A stretch of 48,921 nucleotides of DNA from NCBI GenBank assembly GCA_021405325.1, contig QWII01000099.1, positions 1 to 48,921 on the forward strand, given 5' to 3'. Source of the stretch: Caldilinea sp. CFX5. GTDB taxonomy: Bacteria > Chloroflexota > Anaerolineae > Caldilineales > Caldilineaceae. Positions within the stretch are counted from its first letter, which is position 1. Each line of letters starts with the position of its first letter. The position numbers and the translations under genes are program-made. The notes beneath the pieces are model-generated. The model was not told the DNA's origin and did not search any database. It saw only the letters and a list, made by a program, of their open reading frames with translations. This document shows positions 17,432-25,755 of this stretch, in pieces.

Positions 17432-18388
17432 ATGACAGCAACTATGGAAGTATCAGTGGCGCCAGGTGAGCAGACTACCATGCAACGCCGGTCGCTGAAC
17501 GAATTACAGGAGACCGCCTGGCGTCTTAGTCGTCAAATTTTGGAGATGACCTCGACCGCTGGGTCAGGCCATCCCTCCAGTTCCCTGTCGGCGATTGACC
17601 TGATGACCGGGCTTTATTTTGGCGGCATTCTGCGCTATCACCCGACGGAGCCGGATTGGCCGCGCCGCGATCGTTTCATCCTGAGCAAAGGTCATGCGGC
17701 GCCGGCGCTCTATGCCGTTCTGGCCGAAGCCGGTTATTTCCCAGCCGAGGAGTTGAACACCTTGCGCCAACTGGGCAGCCGGTTGGAAGGCCACCCCAAC
17801 CGCCGGCGCCTCGTTGGCGTGGAAGCCTCGACCGGTTCCTTGGGGCAAGGCTTGTCGATTGGCTTGGGGCACGCGCTGGGCGCCCGGCTGGATAACCTTG
17901 ACTATCGCGTCTATGTCCTGCTGGGCGATGGCGAAAGCGATGAAGGGCAGGTCTGGGAAGCGGCTATGGCGGCGGCCAAGTACAAGGTGGACAACCTGAC
18001 CGCGATTCTCGATTACAATGAATATCAGCAGACCGGCTCGGTTAATACCGTCATGCCGTCGCTGGAGCCGCTCATCGACAAGTGGGAGGCCTTCGGCTGG
18101 TATGTCTTTGCGATTGATGGGCATCGTATGGAAGCGGTCGTCGAGGCGTTCCAGTCGGCGCGCACCGTTACCCAACAGCCGCAGATGATCATTGCCCATA
18201 CTTCCAAAGGGCGCAACCTCACCCCCTTCCTGGCGAATACGGTCAATCATAAACATGGCGAACCGCTCAATGAGACCGAATTGGCTGCTGCGCTGGCCGA
18301 GTTGGACGGGCAGAAGATGTGGGATCTCTATAGTGAAGCGGCTGATGAATTGGCGCCAGCGCTGGTGAATGGAGGGTTACATCGATGA
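17432..18388 (+). CDS. transketolase, N-terminal subunit
   Basis: The 318-aa product is the thiamine-diphosphate-binding half of a split transketolase. Evidence: GSGHPSSSLSAIDLMTGLYF near 44-63, SKGHAAPALYA, and the TPP/Mg motif GDGESDEGQVWEAAM ... LDYNEYQQTG starting at 165. With the next gene it transfers two-carbon units between sugar phosphates in the pentose phosphate pathway. GGAGAGAGG precedes the ATG. Its stop overlaps the start of the C-terminal subunit by 4 nt (ATGA), so the two are translationally coupled and made in equal amounts. Split transketolases are common in archaea, Chloroflexi and Firmicutes; some related pairs act on other sugars or 1-deoxy-xylulose. Confidence 0.92.
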   Translation: MTATMEVSVAPGEQTTMQRRSLNELQETAWRLSRQILEMTSTAGSGHPSSSLSAIDLMTGLYFGGILRYHPTEPDWPRRDRFILSKGHAAPALYAVLAEAGYFPAEELNTLRQLGSRLEGHPNRRRLVGVEASTGSLGQGLSIGLGHALGARLDNLDYRVYVLLGDGESDEGQVWEAAMAAAKYKVDNLTAILDYNEYQQTGSVNTVMPSLEPLIDKWEAFGWYVFAIDGHRMEAVVEAFQSARTVTQQPQMIIAHTSKGRNLTPFLANTVNHKHGEPLNETELAAALAELDGQKMWDLYSEAADELAPALVNGGLHR

Positions 18389-19353
18389 ACATTGGCAAAC
18401 AAGCCGCTCTACCAACAGGGCCGGCCACCCGCGACGCCTTTGGTGAAACGCTGTTGGCATTGGGGCGCAACAACCCCAACCTGGTCGTTGTCGATGGTGA
18501 TGTCGCCAACTCGACGCGCACCGAAGCCTTTGGCAAGGCGTTCCCGGAGCGCTTCTTCAACGTCGGCATTGCCGAAAGCAATCTAGTGAGCGTTGCCAGC
18601 GGGTTGGCCTCCTGCGGCAAGGATGTCGTCGCCGCCAGCTTTGCCGCTTTTCTGCTCTGTAACGCCTACGACCAGATTCGCATGGGGATTGCCTTTCCCC
18701 AACTCAATGTCAAATTGATGGGGTCGCACAGCGGCATCAGCATCGGCGAAGATGGCCCCAGCCAAATGGCGATTGAAGATATTGCGCTCGCTACCTCTTT
18801 CCCCCACTTCACCGTTCTCGTGCCGGCCGATGGCCCATCGACGGCGGCGGCGACCCGCGCCATGTTTGCCCACATCGGCCCGGTCTATCTGCGCACGGGG
18901 CGTTCCAAAGCGCCGCTGGTCTATGACAATGGTTTCCCCTTTACTATCGGCCAGGCCAATCAATTGCGGGCGGGGAACGATGTCGCCATCATTGCCTGTG
19001 GCCTCATGGTGGCGGCGGCATTGGCAGCGGCGCAAACCTTGAGCGGGCGGGGTATCAATGCCCGCGTCATCGATATGCACACACTGAAACCATTGGACGA
19101 AGCGGCCATTGTACGCGCCGCCCAGGAAACCGGCGCGCTGGTCACCGCCGAGGAGCACCTACTAGAGGGTGGCCTTGGTTCAGCCGTGGCTCGTGTCGTC
19201 GCCGAACAACAGCCTGTCCCGATGGCCTTTGTTGGTCTGCGCAACACCTACGCCGAATCCGGCAAAGGGGACGAATTGCTGGAAAAGTATGGTTTGACCT
19301 CGGCGGAAATTGTCAGCGCCGTCGATCAGGTTTTGGCGCGTAAACATCCGTAG
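18385..19353 (+). CDS. transketolase, C-terminal subunit
   Basis: The 322-aa product has the pyrimidine-binding and C-terminal transketolase domains. FNVGIAESN (near 53-61) carries the Glu that activates thiamine. MGSHSGISIGEDGPSQMAIED and the C-terminal VIDMHTLKPLD...EEHLLEGGLGSA region are typical of the family. It overlaps the N-terminal subunit by 4 nt. The stop codon TAG (19351-19353) lies inside the left arm of the palindrome 19349-19422. Confidence 0.92.
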   Translation: MNIGKQAALPTGPATRDAFGETLLALGRNNPNLVVVDGDVANSTRTEAFGKAFPERFFNVGIAESNLVSVASGLASCGKDVVAASFAAFLLCNAYDQIRMGIAFPQLNVKLMGSHSGISIGEDGPSQMAIEDIALATSFPHFTVLVPADGPSTAAATRAMFAHIGPVYLRTGRSKAPLVYDNGFPFTIGQANQLRAGNDVAIIACGLMVAAALAAAQTLSGRGINARVIDMHTLKPLDEAAIVRAAQETGALVTAEEHLLEGGLGSAVARVVAEQQPVPMAFVGLRNTYAESGKGDELLEKYGLTSAEIVSAVDQVLARKHP

Positions 19354-19422
19354 GGGCGCACCCTTGCGGTCGCCCCACGCTTGCCGGGGAACGTGGGGCG
19401 ACCGCAAGGGTGCGCCCCTACG
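19349..19422. repeat. perfect 31-bp inverted repeat, GTAGGGGCGC family
   Basis: Arms 19349-19379 and 19392-19422 pair perfectly. The outer end GTAGGGGCGC also occurs at 45104 and 22051 with different interiors. The transketolase stop codon is part of the left arm, so the mRNA would end in a very stable hairpin. Confidence 0.92.
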
Positions 19423-19620
19423 AGGGTCAAGATAGATATAGATAGAGTATACCCGTCATGTATCTTTCACCTGTACCGCTCTCTATCGTTTCTAAAAAGA
19501 GGGTGCTGTATTCTGTGCCTAACAAACTGTGGGGGCGGCGCTCCTAACGAGCGCCACAGGAGTTGCACAGTAGGTCGTTATTTCTTTGTAAACCCCTTCG
19601 TTACAAACCTATTCGTCCGT

Positions 19621-19671
19621 ATCCGTTGTCGAAGATCCGTTGGTGTAAAAATCCGTTGTTGAAATCCGTTG
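19621..19671 (+). repeat. four direct repeats of ATCCGTTG
   Basis: ATCCGTTG or ATCCGTT occurs at 19621, 19635, 19651 and 19664, about 13-16 bp apart, ending just before the ribosome site of the next gene. The spacing is iteron-like. This could bind a regulator or be a decayed minisatellite. The rest of the 336-bp gap (19423-19620) shows no gene. Confidence 0.65.
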
Positions 19672-19689
19672 TTAAGCAAGGAGTAGATG

Positions 19690-19938
19690 ATGAACAAGCT
19701 TCAGGTTTTAGGCCGAGAAGGTCACAAAGAATTGGTTTGGGATCCGGAAGAAGTGCAAACCGGTGATATGACAGCGGCGGAAGTGATCGCCGAGGCCGAA
19801 CGCATTCTGGATGAAGCGGTGGCGCGTGGTCATTTAGCCTTGCGCATTGATTCGCCCGATCAACCAGCCGTGCGCATTGAAAAGTTTGATTACACCGCGC
19901 CCCGCACAGTGATCGTTCCCCGCATTGTCGGTGGTTGA
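19690..19938 (+). CDS. small protein of unknown function
   Basis: The 82-aa product (from ATG 19690; an ATG at 19687 is too close to the ribosome site AAGGAG at 19678-19683) is acidic in the first half (WDPEEVQTGDMTAAEVIAEAERILDEA) and more basic/hydrophobic at the end (APRTVIVPRIVGG). It has no signal peptide or membrane helix. I do not recognise the family. It lies 27 nt upstream of another unknown gene, and the two plus htrA may form one unit. Confidence 0.65.
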   Translation: MNKLQVLGREGHKELVWDPEEVQTGDMTAAEVIAEAERILDEAVARGHLALRIDSPDQPAVRIEKFDYTAPRTVIVPRIVGG

Positions 19939-19965
19939 TCAGGGATCGGTGGAACGGAGCAACCT

Positions 19966-20478
19966 ATGGAATGCTTGCAACTCCTTCCTGGGCAAGAAGC
20001 GCCACCGTTATGCCAACTCATCTCCCTGTTCGGTAATTTACTCGTGTGGGGAGAGGCCAATGCACCGTTACTCATCGCGGCATTAGGAGGGTTAGCGCTC
20101 TTCTTTGCCCTCTGGAGCAACCGCAGTGTTGAGCCTCACCCCCACCATGCAATGGCCCAAACGCCCAAAGAACGCGCTGAAATCCTGCTGCGCGACAGCG
20201 TGACGCTTCAGGAATATCAGCACCTCCTCAACTTTGGCTACTTAGAGATTCCCAGTCGGCTTTACCCCAACCGCTACTATCGTATCCCACGTGAGCGTCG
20301 TCGTGTCCAGGTTTATGAGGTCGCCGCTACGAATCTTGGCCCCCAACACCGTAAACTCGGTGAGCTTTGTGTCATTGCCTGTGAACCGATGCCTGACGCC
20401 GATCTGGTGTTGACTCATAAGTGGCTGATCGAAGCAGATGAACAGAAATACCTAAATACAGCCAACTGGGTGCGTTAA
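19966..20478 (+). CDS. membrane-anchored protein of unknown function
   Basis: The 170-aa product has an N-terminal hydrophobic stretch with one or two membrane segments (about 15-30 and 33-51), then a soluble part (about 60-170) with ERAEILLRDSVTLQEYQHLLNFGYLEIPSRLYPNRYYRIPR, which looks like a compact domain rich in aromatic and basic residues. GGAG precedes the ATG. No known family is recognised. It sits between the small unknown at 19690 and the HtrA protease, which suggests an envelope role. Confidence 0.68.
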   Translation: MECLQLLPGQEAPPLCQLISLFGNLLVWGEANAPLLIAALGGLALFFALWSNRSVEPHPHHAMAQTPKERAEILLRDSVTLQEYQHLLNFGYLEIPSRLYPNRYYRIPRERRRVQVYEVAATNLGPQHRKLGELCVIACEPMPDADLVLTHKWLIEADEQKYLNTANWVR

Positions 20479-20555
20479 GGCGCCTGCATTACGGCTAACC
20501 CATGTGCGCGACAGTAGTAGTATGCCCCTCATCATACAGTCAAAGGAGAAACTTT

Positions 20556-22034
20556 ATGAACCGTACTATGACCAGAACGCGCATTGGTCTGTTGGTATTG
20601 TTGTTGCTCCTGCTGCCGATCAGCGCTTGTGGGCGACAAGGCGCTAATCGGCAGGAACCGGTAGTCACGACCGCCAATCGAGCTAATCAGACCGCCGACA
20701 CCGCCGCGGTGAATGAGGCGAATGATCAGGGCGTGCAAACTGCGGCAGAAAATACCAGTCCACAGGCGGTCGCGCTCCAGCAAAATGGCGGCGGTTCCCC
20801 CAATCAACAGTTGCTCGCCCAACTTTACGACCAAATCTTGCCTTCGGTCGTCGACATTCAGGTGACAGCCACGACCCAACAAGCGGAAACCGGTCTTTTC
20901 CCCTTTTTCGGCGGTCAACAACAGCCGCGACAAGTCCAGGGCGAAGGCACCGGTTGGGTTTATGATGACCAGGGGCACATTGTCACCAATAATCATGTCG
21001 TCGAAAATGCTACCCAAATCATCGTCAATTTCGCCGATGGCTCCTGGGCGACCGGCGAAGTGGTGGCAACCGACCCGCAGGCCGATCTCGCCGTTGTGCG
21101 GGTAACGCCGCCGGAAGGGGTCACCCTACGCCCCCTTCCGGTGGCTGACGCGGCCTCGCTAACCGCCGGCGCCTGGGTGTTGGCCTTTGGCACCCCCTTT
21201 GGTCTGGAAGGCACGATGACGCTAGGGATTGTCAGCGCACTAGGACGTGGCTTTCCGGTCGGCGCTCAGTCCGGCCAGGCCACCTATACCTTGCCTGACG
21301 TGGTGCAGACCGATGCCGCCATCAACCCCGGCAACAGTGGCGGCCCGCTGCTCAATCTCAATGGCGAGGTGGTGGGGGTCAACTTTGCCATCAACACCAC
21401 CTCCGGCGCCAACACCGGCGTTGGTTTCGCCATCCCAACCTCAGTGGTGCAACGGATTGTGCCGGCTTTGATCCAGAGTGGCGCCTATGCTTACCCCTAT
21501 CTAGGCATTAGCGGCGGCTCCGTCACCCCGCAACTGGCCGCGGCGCAAAATGTCCCGGCCAATGTCTTTGGCGTTTGGGTCGGCGGCTTGGTGGAGAATG
21601 GGCCGGCGGCGGCGGCTGGTTTGCAAGAAGGCGACATTATCACCACCATCGACAATCAACCGGTGCGCAGCTTTGATGATCTGGTCAGTTACCTCTTTAA
21701 CAGCACCACGCCCGGCCAAGAAGTTACCCTGACCTTTATCCGGGGGGGCGAACAACAGACCGCTACCGCTACGATCCAAGAGCGCCCCGCCGAACAACCC
21801 ATCGCCAGCGGCGGACAATCCGATGCGACGCTCTCCATCGGCCAGGCGACCGACATTGCCCGGCAGACTGTTCTCAACGGTGGGCTGATGCAAAGTGTCG
21901 ACTCTTCCTCGGCTACACTGGAAAATAGCAATGGTCGTTCCGTCTGGATTGTCACCTTGACCGGCGATGGCAAAACCGCCAGAGTCGTCGTCGATGCCGC
22001 TACGGGCAATGTGATCAATCTGGCGATTCAATAG
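20556..22034 (+). CDS. HtrA/DegP-type serine protease lipoprotein with PDZ and PepSY-like domains
   Basis: The product is 492 aa. The signal peptide ends in the lipobox I-S-A-C25, so it should be membrane-tethered outside the cell. A disordered Asn/Gln-rich linker leads to a trypsin-like domain (about 85-300) with the triad His147 (TNNHVVE), Asp177 (QADLAVV) and Ser261 (GNSGGPL). A PDZ domain follows at about 310-410 (YLGISGG ... NGPAAAAGLQEGDIITTID). The C-terminus, about 425-492, resembles a PepSY domain (ATDIARQTVL...VVVDAATGNVINL). Such proteases degrade or refold damaged envelope proteins. The ATG at 20556 has AAAGGAG 7 nt upstream. The PepSY-like addition is uncommon and might inhibit or target the protease. 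Confidence 0.88.
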   Translation: MNRTMTRTRIGLLVLLLLLLPISACGRQGANRQEPVVTTANRANQTADTAAVNEANDQGVQTAAENTSPQAVALQQNGGGSPNQQLLAQLYDQILPSVVDIQVTATTQQAETGLFPFFGGQQQPRQVQGEGTGWVYDDQGHIVTNNHVVENATQIIVNFADGSWATGEVVATDPQADLAVVRVTPPEGVTLRPLPVADAASLTAGAWVLAFGTPFGLEGTMTLGIVSALGRGFPVGAQSGQATYTLPDVVQTDAAINPGNSGGPLLNLNGEVVGVNFAINTTSGANTGVGFAIPTSVVQRIVPALIQSGAYAYPYLGISGGSVTPQLAAAQNVPANVFGVWVGGLVENGPAAAAGLQEGDIITTIDNQPVRSFDDLVSYLFNSTTPGQEVTLTFIRGGEQQTATATIQERPAEQPIASGGQSDATLSIGQATDIARQTVLNGGLMQSVDSSSATLENSNGRSVWIVTLTGDGKTARVVVDAATGNVINLAIQ

Positions 22035-22037
22035 CCA

Positions 22038-22132
22038 AGCCGGCAATCGAGTAGGGGCGCTATCACAAAAAAGTCCGACTTTCTGCAAAAGTCGGACTTT
22101 TTTGTGATAGCGCCCCTATCCGGTTGCCGGCT
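22038..22132. terminator. bidirectional hairpin between convergent htrA and LuxR genes, GTAGGGGCGC family
   Basis: A perfect 32-bp stem (22051-22082 with 22088-22119, loop of 5) is enclosed by AGCCGGCAA (22038-22046) and TTGCCGGCT (22124-22132). Internal A and T tracts flank the inner GTCCGACTTT stem, giving a terminator shape in both directions. The outer pair ends exactly beside the LuxR-type gene's stop and 3 nt after the htrA stop. Confidence 0.9.
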
Positions 22133-22819
22133 TTAAGCGTAAGCCCGTTGGGCGACCGCCGGGTGTGGTTGCACAAAGCTGTGATAGGCGGCGGCATCTT
22201 TGCGGCTGCGCAATTTTAATTTTTTCAGCACATTGTGAACATGATTTTTAACCGTGCCAATACCAATCAAGAGCTGGAGGGCAATTGCCTCATTAGAGGC
22301 GCCTTCCGCTAACAGTTGTAAGATTTCACATTCGCGATTGGTGAGATTGGCGTAGAGGGTGGCTTTGGGTTCAAAGCGGGTGGTTAAGCGGCTGAGGGTG
22401 TTGAGGTGCATCATCATGGCGGCAGCCACCGCTGGTGAGACAATGGGCTTGCCGTTGCGCACGGCGTGAATGTGGCTTGCCCAGGCGTGCACCCCCTCTT
22501 TCTTCAGGATATAGCCGGCGGCGCCGGCAGCAATATAGGTGAGAATTGGTTTGGGATCGTTTTGCAGGCCGGTCACAATAACCTTGACCTGATTACATTG
22601 TTGGCGCAACCCTTTGATTAGTTGGAGGGCGCCGTCTTTGGCCAAGGAGACGGAGACGAGCACAAAATCACAATTACCATTCCCAATATAAGCCAGCGCT
22701 TCATTGGGTGAACTCATCAGATCCATTACATGCAAATAGGGTTCATTGTTCAAGAGCATGGCCGCCTGGCTGGCGACGGTCGGGTTTTCGTGGACGATAA
22801 AGATGCGGGTGCGGGTCAT
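22133..22819 (-). CDS. LuxR-type regulator with phosphoacceptor-less receiver domain
   Basis: The 228-aa product has a receiver-like fold (about 5-125) and a LuxR/NarL helix-turn-helix (about 158-215, LTNRECEILQLLAEGASNEAIALQLLIGIGTVKNHVHNVLKKL). The usual acidic pair is replaced by His10-Glu11 and the phosphoacceptor Asp by Ser56 (DFVLVSVSL). The late Lys (GYILKK) remains. It therefore probably does not take phosphate in the usual way and may sense a ligand or act constitutively. AGGAGGAG precedes the ATG. It is related to the regulator at 24475, which has the same substitutions. Confidence 0.87.
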   Translation of the reverse strand: MTRTRIFIVHENPTVASQAAMLLNNEPYLHVMDLMSSPNEALAYIGNGNCDFVLVSVSLAKDGALQLIKGLRQQCNQVKVIVTGLQNDPKPILTYIAAGAAGYILKKEGVHAWASHIHAVRNGKPIVSPAVAAAMMMHLNTLSRLTTRFEPKATLYANLTNRECEILQLLAEGASNEAIALQLLIGIGTVKNHVHNVLKKLKLRSRKDAAAYHSFVQPHPAVAQRAYA

Positions 22820-23186
22820 GTACTCCTCCTGTGCGAATTTTGCTCAAGCTTTCTTTTCTCCTGTGTGGTGAAAGGGTTCGTTCGATTGTTGGCTGTTCGT
22901 TGGTTGAGCTTGTCGTTGGTTGAGCTTGTCGAAACCAACGAACCCACCAACATCTTGCCGCTCATTTGAGCTGCTTTGTGCTATTACTCAGCGTATGGGA
23001 TTTATTAGATAAAGGGAACGGCCCTAACGCCAGTCGGCTTTGCCAAAGCAGGCAGTCTTCACCCTGTCGGATCCGACAGGGTGGCCTTCGGTGGACAGCT
23101 ATCGTGTCTCAGCTTGTATCTGTTCTCTGTATCCATAGCTATAGGGTAATTCGACACTTTTCGCTACACTTCGTTGGCAGTAGGGC
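22820..23186. other. noncoding region between the first and second regulators, left part
   Basis: This holds a 16-bp tandem duplication CGTTGGTTGAGCTTGT (about 22898-22929) that ends in AAACCAACGAA, making an inverted repeat with GTTGGTT. It also holds the palindrome ACCCTGTCGGATCCGACAGGGT (about 23059-23080, longest half 11 bp). The open frame across 22966-23397 lacks a ribosome site and family features and is not called. Confidence 0.6.
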
Positions 23187-23242
23187 ATGTTATACCAATC
23201 ATGTTATACCAATCATGTGGTACCAATCATGTTATACCAATG
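23187..23242. repeat. 14-bp tandem repeat, four copies
   Basis: Units ATGTTATACCAATC at 23187, 23201, 23215 (with GG for TA) and 23229 (last base G). A small minisatellite that may vary in copy number. Confidence 0.9.
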
Positions 23243-23339
23243 ACGGCAAGAAAGTAGATGTTGCAGCAAAATCATTACCTGGCGCCTCGGCCGTTCGTGA
23301 CTATAGCAGGAGTGTAGCGCAAACCAATATAAAGAGCAT

Positions 23340-23433
23340 TGGTAACTACCAAGCCAGAAACCAGGTTTTTCACCTGCAAACCAGGCTGATCGTTTGAACA
23401 AAAACCTGGTTTCTTCACCTGGGGTTAGTAGTT
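23340..23433. repeat. nested inverted repeat
   Basis: GTAACTACC (about 23341) pairs imperfectly with the end near 23433 (TAGTAGTTAC), and AGAAACCAGGTTTTT (about 23355-23369) pairs perfectly with AAAAACCTGGTTTCT (about 23400-23414). Further AACCAGG words lie between. From 23434 to 23665 there are more pyrimidine-rich fragments that partly pair (CCTAACCCTCCTC with GGAGGGGGTGG), and no gene. Confidence 0.7.
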
Positions 23434-23679
23434 ACAAGAGTTGTACTATTTACCTAATTTAACCCTGCCTACCCCAAGTTAGGTGCTCCCAAAGTAACTA
23501 TTAACCCCGACCTAACCCTCCTCTGAGAAGGGAGGGAACCGTGGTACGTTCGACCGTTCCTCCCCCAAGCTGTAGGAGGGGGTGGTTTGGTAGTTACCTC
23601 CCAAACAAGTTTTCGCTCCAGCATTCATCGACCTAGGCCCTGGCCAGGTTGGGTATCACCATTGGTTTAGGAGGCGCTT

Positions 23680-24312
23680 TTGAGAAAGATTCGTGTTCTG
23701 TTGGCCGATGATCATCCGGTTGTACGCCGCGGGGCGCGCGCCTTGCTGGAACAAGCGCCGGATATGTTGATTGTCGCCGAAACCGGCAGCGGTGCGGAAG
23801 TGTTGCCGCTTGTGCTCCAAACAGAGCCGGATGTGTTGCTGCTTGATATGCTTTTGCCCGGGTTTTCCGGTGCGGAGGTGGCGCGCCAGTTAAAAGGGGT
23901 GAAACCGCCGGTGCACATTTTGGGTTTTAGCGCCCATGCCGACGCCCACTTTATCCGCACCTTGATGCAGAATGGCGCCGCCGGTTATTTACTCAAAGAT
24001 GAAGCGCCCGATCTGCTGGTGGCGGCTGTGCGCAGCATTGCACAGGGTGAGCAAGGCTGGTATAGCCGACAGGCTGCTGCCAAAATGGGCGCTTGGCTCC
24101 AACAAGAGGATGACCAACGCCAATCGTTAACCGCCCGCGAACTTGAGGTGCTGGCCCAATTAGTCGCTGGCAAAACAAACCAAGAGATTGCCGCCGCACT
24201 GGCAATTAGCGAAAAGACCGTTGAAAAACATTTGCATTCCTTGTTTGTGAAGTTTGATGCATCCTCACGGGTGGAAGCAGCCGTCTACGCGGTGCAGAAG
24301 GGTTTGGTGTAG
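23680..24312 (+). CDS. NarL/FixJ-type response regulator
   Basis: The 210-aa product is a canonical two-domain regulator. The receiver (1-120) has Asp10-Asp11, the phosphoacceptor Asp56 (DVLLLDMLLPG) and a late Lys (GYLLKDE). The LuxR-type DNA-binding domain (about 148-205) has LTARELEVLAQLVAGKTNQEIAAALAISEKTVEKHLHSLF. The start is TTG with a strong AGGAGG 5-10 nt upstream. No histidine kinase is encoded in the window. It is flanked by two regulators of similar build whose receivers lack the phosphorylation site. Confidence 0.93.
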   Translation: MRKIRVLLADDHPVVRRGARALLEQAPDMLIVAETGSGAEVLPLVLQTEPDVLLLDMLLPGFSGAEVARQLKGVKPPVHILGFSAHADAHFIRTLMQNGAAGYLLKDEAPDLLVAAVRSIAQGEQGWYSRQAAAKMGAWLQQEDDQRQSLTARELEVLAQLVAGKTNQEIAAALAISEKTVEKHLHSLFVKFDASSRVEAAVYAVQKGLV

Positions 24313-24474
24313 TAGGGATTTGCCTATGTCAAAGAGTAGTGAAACTCCCCATAGACAGCCGGTTATTTGCGCTATATACTATAGAAAATAAATTGTCTGT
24401 TGCGGTATAGCACTAGACACACAATTGAGCAAGGCTCATGGGGACGAAATCACTAGTGGAAACAGGGGGCTTTT

Positions 24475-25137
24475 GTGATTCGTGTGTTAGTTGTGCATGA
24501 ACACCGTCTGGTGGGTGATCTGATTGCGACCGTACTCCAAGATAGGGCAGGGATTACCATCAGTGGGTATGCCGCCACCGTGGAGGCCGCACTCGATTTT
24601 CTTGATACTTGTGACTGTGATGTGGTGCTGGCCAGCGTTACCTTGCCGGATAATGCGGCATTGCGTCTGGCCCGTATCGTCAACAATAAGAATTACGCCG
24701 TCAAAGTGTTGGTTACCGACATGATCAACTCCAAGGCTGCCATCCTCCACTGTATTGAAGAAGGCGCCGCCGGTTATGTCTATGAGAATGAATCGCTGAC
24801 TAATCTGGCCGAAAAGATCCGGGCGTTGGCCAAGGATGAATTTCCCGTTCCACCGCCGATTGCTGCCGGCTTAATTGCTCGCATCAACGAATTAAAGCGG
24901 ATGAGCGACGCTGAAAGCATTCATCAATTGACCAATCGGCGGAGTCAATGCGAAGAGTTGACCGCCCGCGAACGGGAAGTGCTTAACCTAATGGCGCTTG
25001 GCAGCAGCAATCAGGAGATTGCCGAAGCCCTGGTCATTGAAGTAGGCACCGTCAAAAATCATGTTCATAATATTTTTCGCAAGCTCGACATCCAGAGCCG
25101 CGAACATGCCACCTTCTTTGCCCAACAACTGGCGTAA
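24475..25137 (+). CDS. LuxR-type regulator with phosphoacceptor-less receiver domain
   Basis: The 220-aa product starts at GTG with AGGGGG upstream. The receiver-like part has His8-Glu9 in place of the acidic pair and Ser54 in place of the phosphoacceptor Asp (DVVLASVTLPD). The final Lys of a normal receiver is also missing (GYVYENE). The C-terminal helix-turn-helix (about 162-215, LTAREREVLNLMALGSSNQEIAEALVIEVGTVKNHVHNIFRKL) is intact. It shares the His-Glu and Ser changes with the gene at 22133, so these two probably arose by duplication after the change. It is likely an atypical, phosphorylation-independent regulator. Confidence 0.88.
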   Translation: MIRVLVVHEHRLVGDLIATVLQDRAGITISGYAATVEAALDFLDTCDCDVVLASVTLPDNAALRLARIVNNKNYAVKVLVTDMINSKAAILHCIEEGAAGYVYENESLTNLAEKIRALAKDEFPVPPPIAAGLIARINELKRMSDAESIHQLTNRRSQCEELTAREREVLNLMALGSSNQEIAEALVIEVGTVKNHVHNIFRKLDIQSREHATFFAQQLA

Positions 25138-25390
25138 CCGCAACATACGCCGGTATGGGTAAGAGAGTCAATCAATGAGTCAGTCAATCAGTAGTCAGTG
25201 GCTGTACTCTCTTACTGACCAACTGTCTCTCTGTGTTACTATCTCTGGCATGACGATGAACATCAATCGTGCGCTGCTCTAGGTGAGGACACCCTCGCCT
25301 GGTAACAATATTCCTTCCAGCACCCTCCCGCCCCTTTGCCGATGCAGCGATCGGAAAGGGGCATCTCCTTTTTTAGGCAGTGCTGGTTGC

Positions 25391-25422
25391 GTAGCGTAAC
25401 CAGTCACGGACTGGCTAGGCGC
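25391..25422. repeat. CCAGTCACGGACTGG-family repeat, single core
   Basis: CCAGTCACGGACTGG (25400-25414) is flanked by partly complementary sequence (GCGTAG... and ...CTAGGCGC). It begins a 430-bp array of palindromes that fills most of the gap 25138-25947. Confidence 0.75.
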
Positions 25423-25445
25423 TGAATCATTACCTTTGTCCCTCG

Positions 25446-25488
25446 ATGCAACAGATCAATGATGCCCAACCGGTCTGATCTGTTGCAT
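25446..25488. repeat. 13-bp inverted repeat
   Basis: ATGCAACAGATCA (25446-25458) and its perfect complement (25476-25488), 17-nt loop. Second of the palindrome array. Confidence 0.88.
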
Positions 25489-25518
25489 TTTCCGGCAGGA
25501 GTGCTGTGGATAAACCGA

Positions 25519-25588
25519 TGGCGCCCCTTCCTGGCAGAGGCGGCAACGATAAGCAAGCCGTTGCCGCCTCTGCCAGGAAGGGGCGCCA
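25519..25588. repeat. perfect 30-bp inverted repeat
   Basis: Arms 25519-25548 and 25559-25588 (ends TGGCGCCCCTTCCTGGCAG) with a 10-nt loop. Third of the array. Confidence 0.92.
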
Positions 25589-25623
25589 AGCCCCGACCAA
25601 TTCAAGGATTTTGGACAAAAAAA

Positions 25624-25691
25624 ATCCGGCAAACAAATTTACAGTTCCCCCGAAGCGGTTATTAGCCGCACTGTAAATCCATTCGCCGGAT
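25624..25691. repeat. bulged inverted repeat
   Basis: ATCCGGC (25624-25630) with GCCGGAT (25685-25691), and ATTTACAGT (25637-25645) with ACTGTAAAT (25670-25678). Fourth of the array. Confidence 0.8.
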
Positions 25692-25755
25692 AACTCGTAG
25701 TATACACGATGCCGGGAAATAGCGCAAATTGGCAAAGGCGCAATTTACAATAATT

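Noticed and set aside
22966..23397. 143-aa ORF across the regulator intergenic region
   Set aside because: It runs through palindromes and the 14-bp tandem repeats, has no ribosome site and has no recognisable domain.
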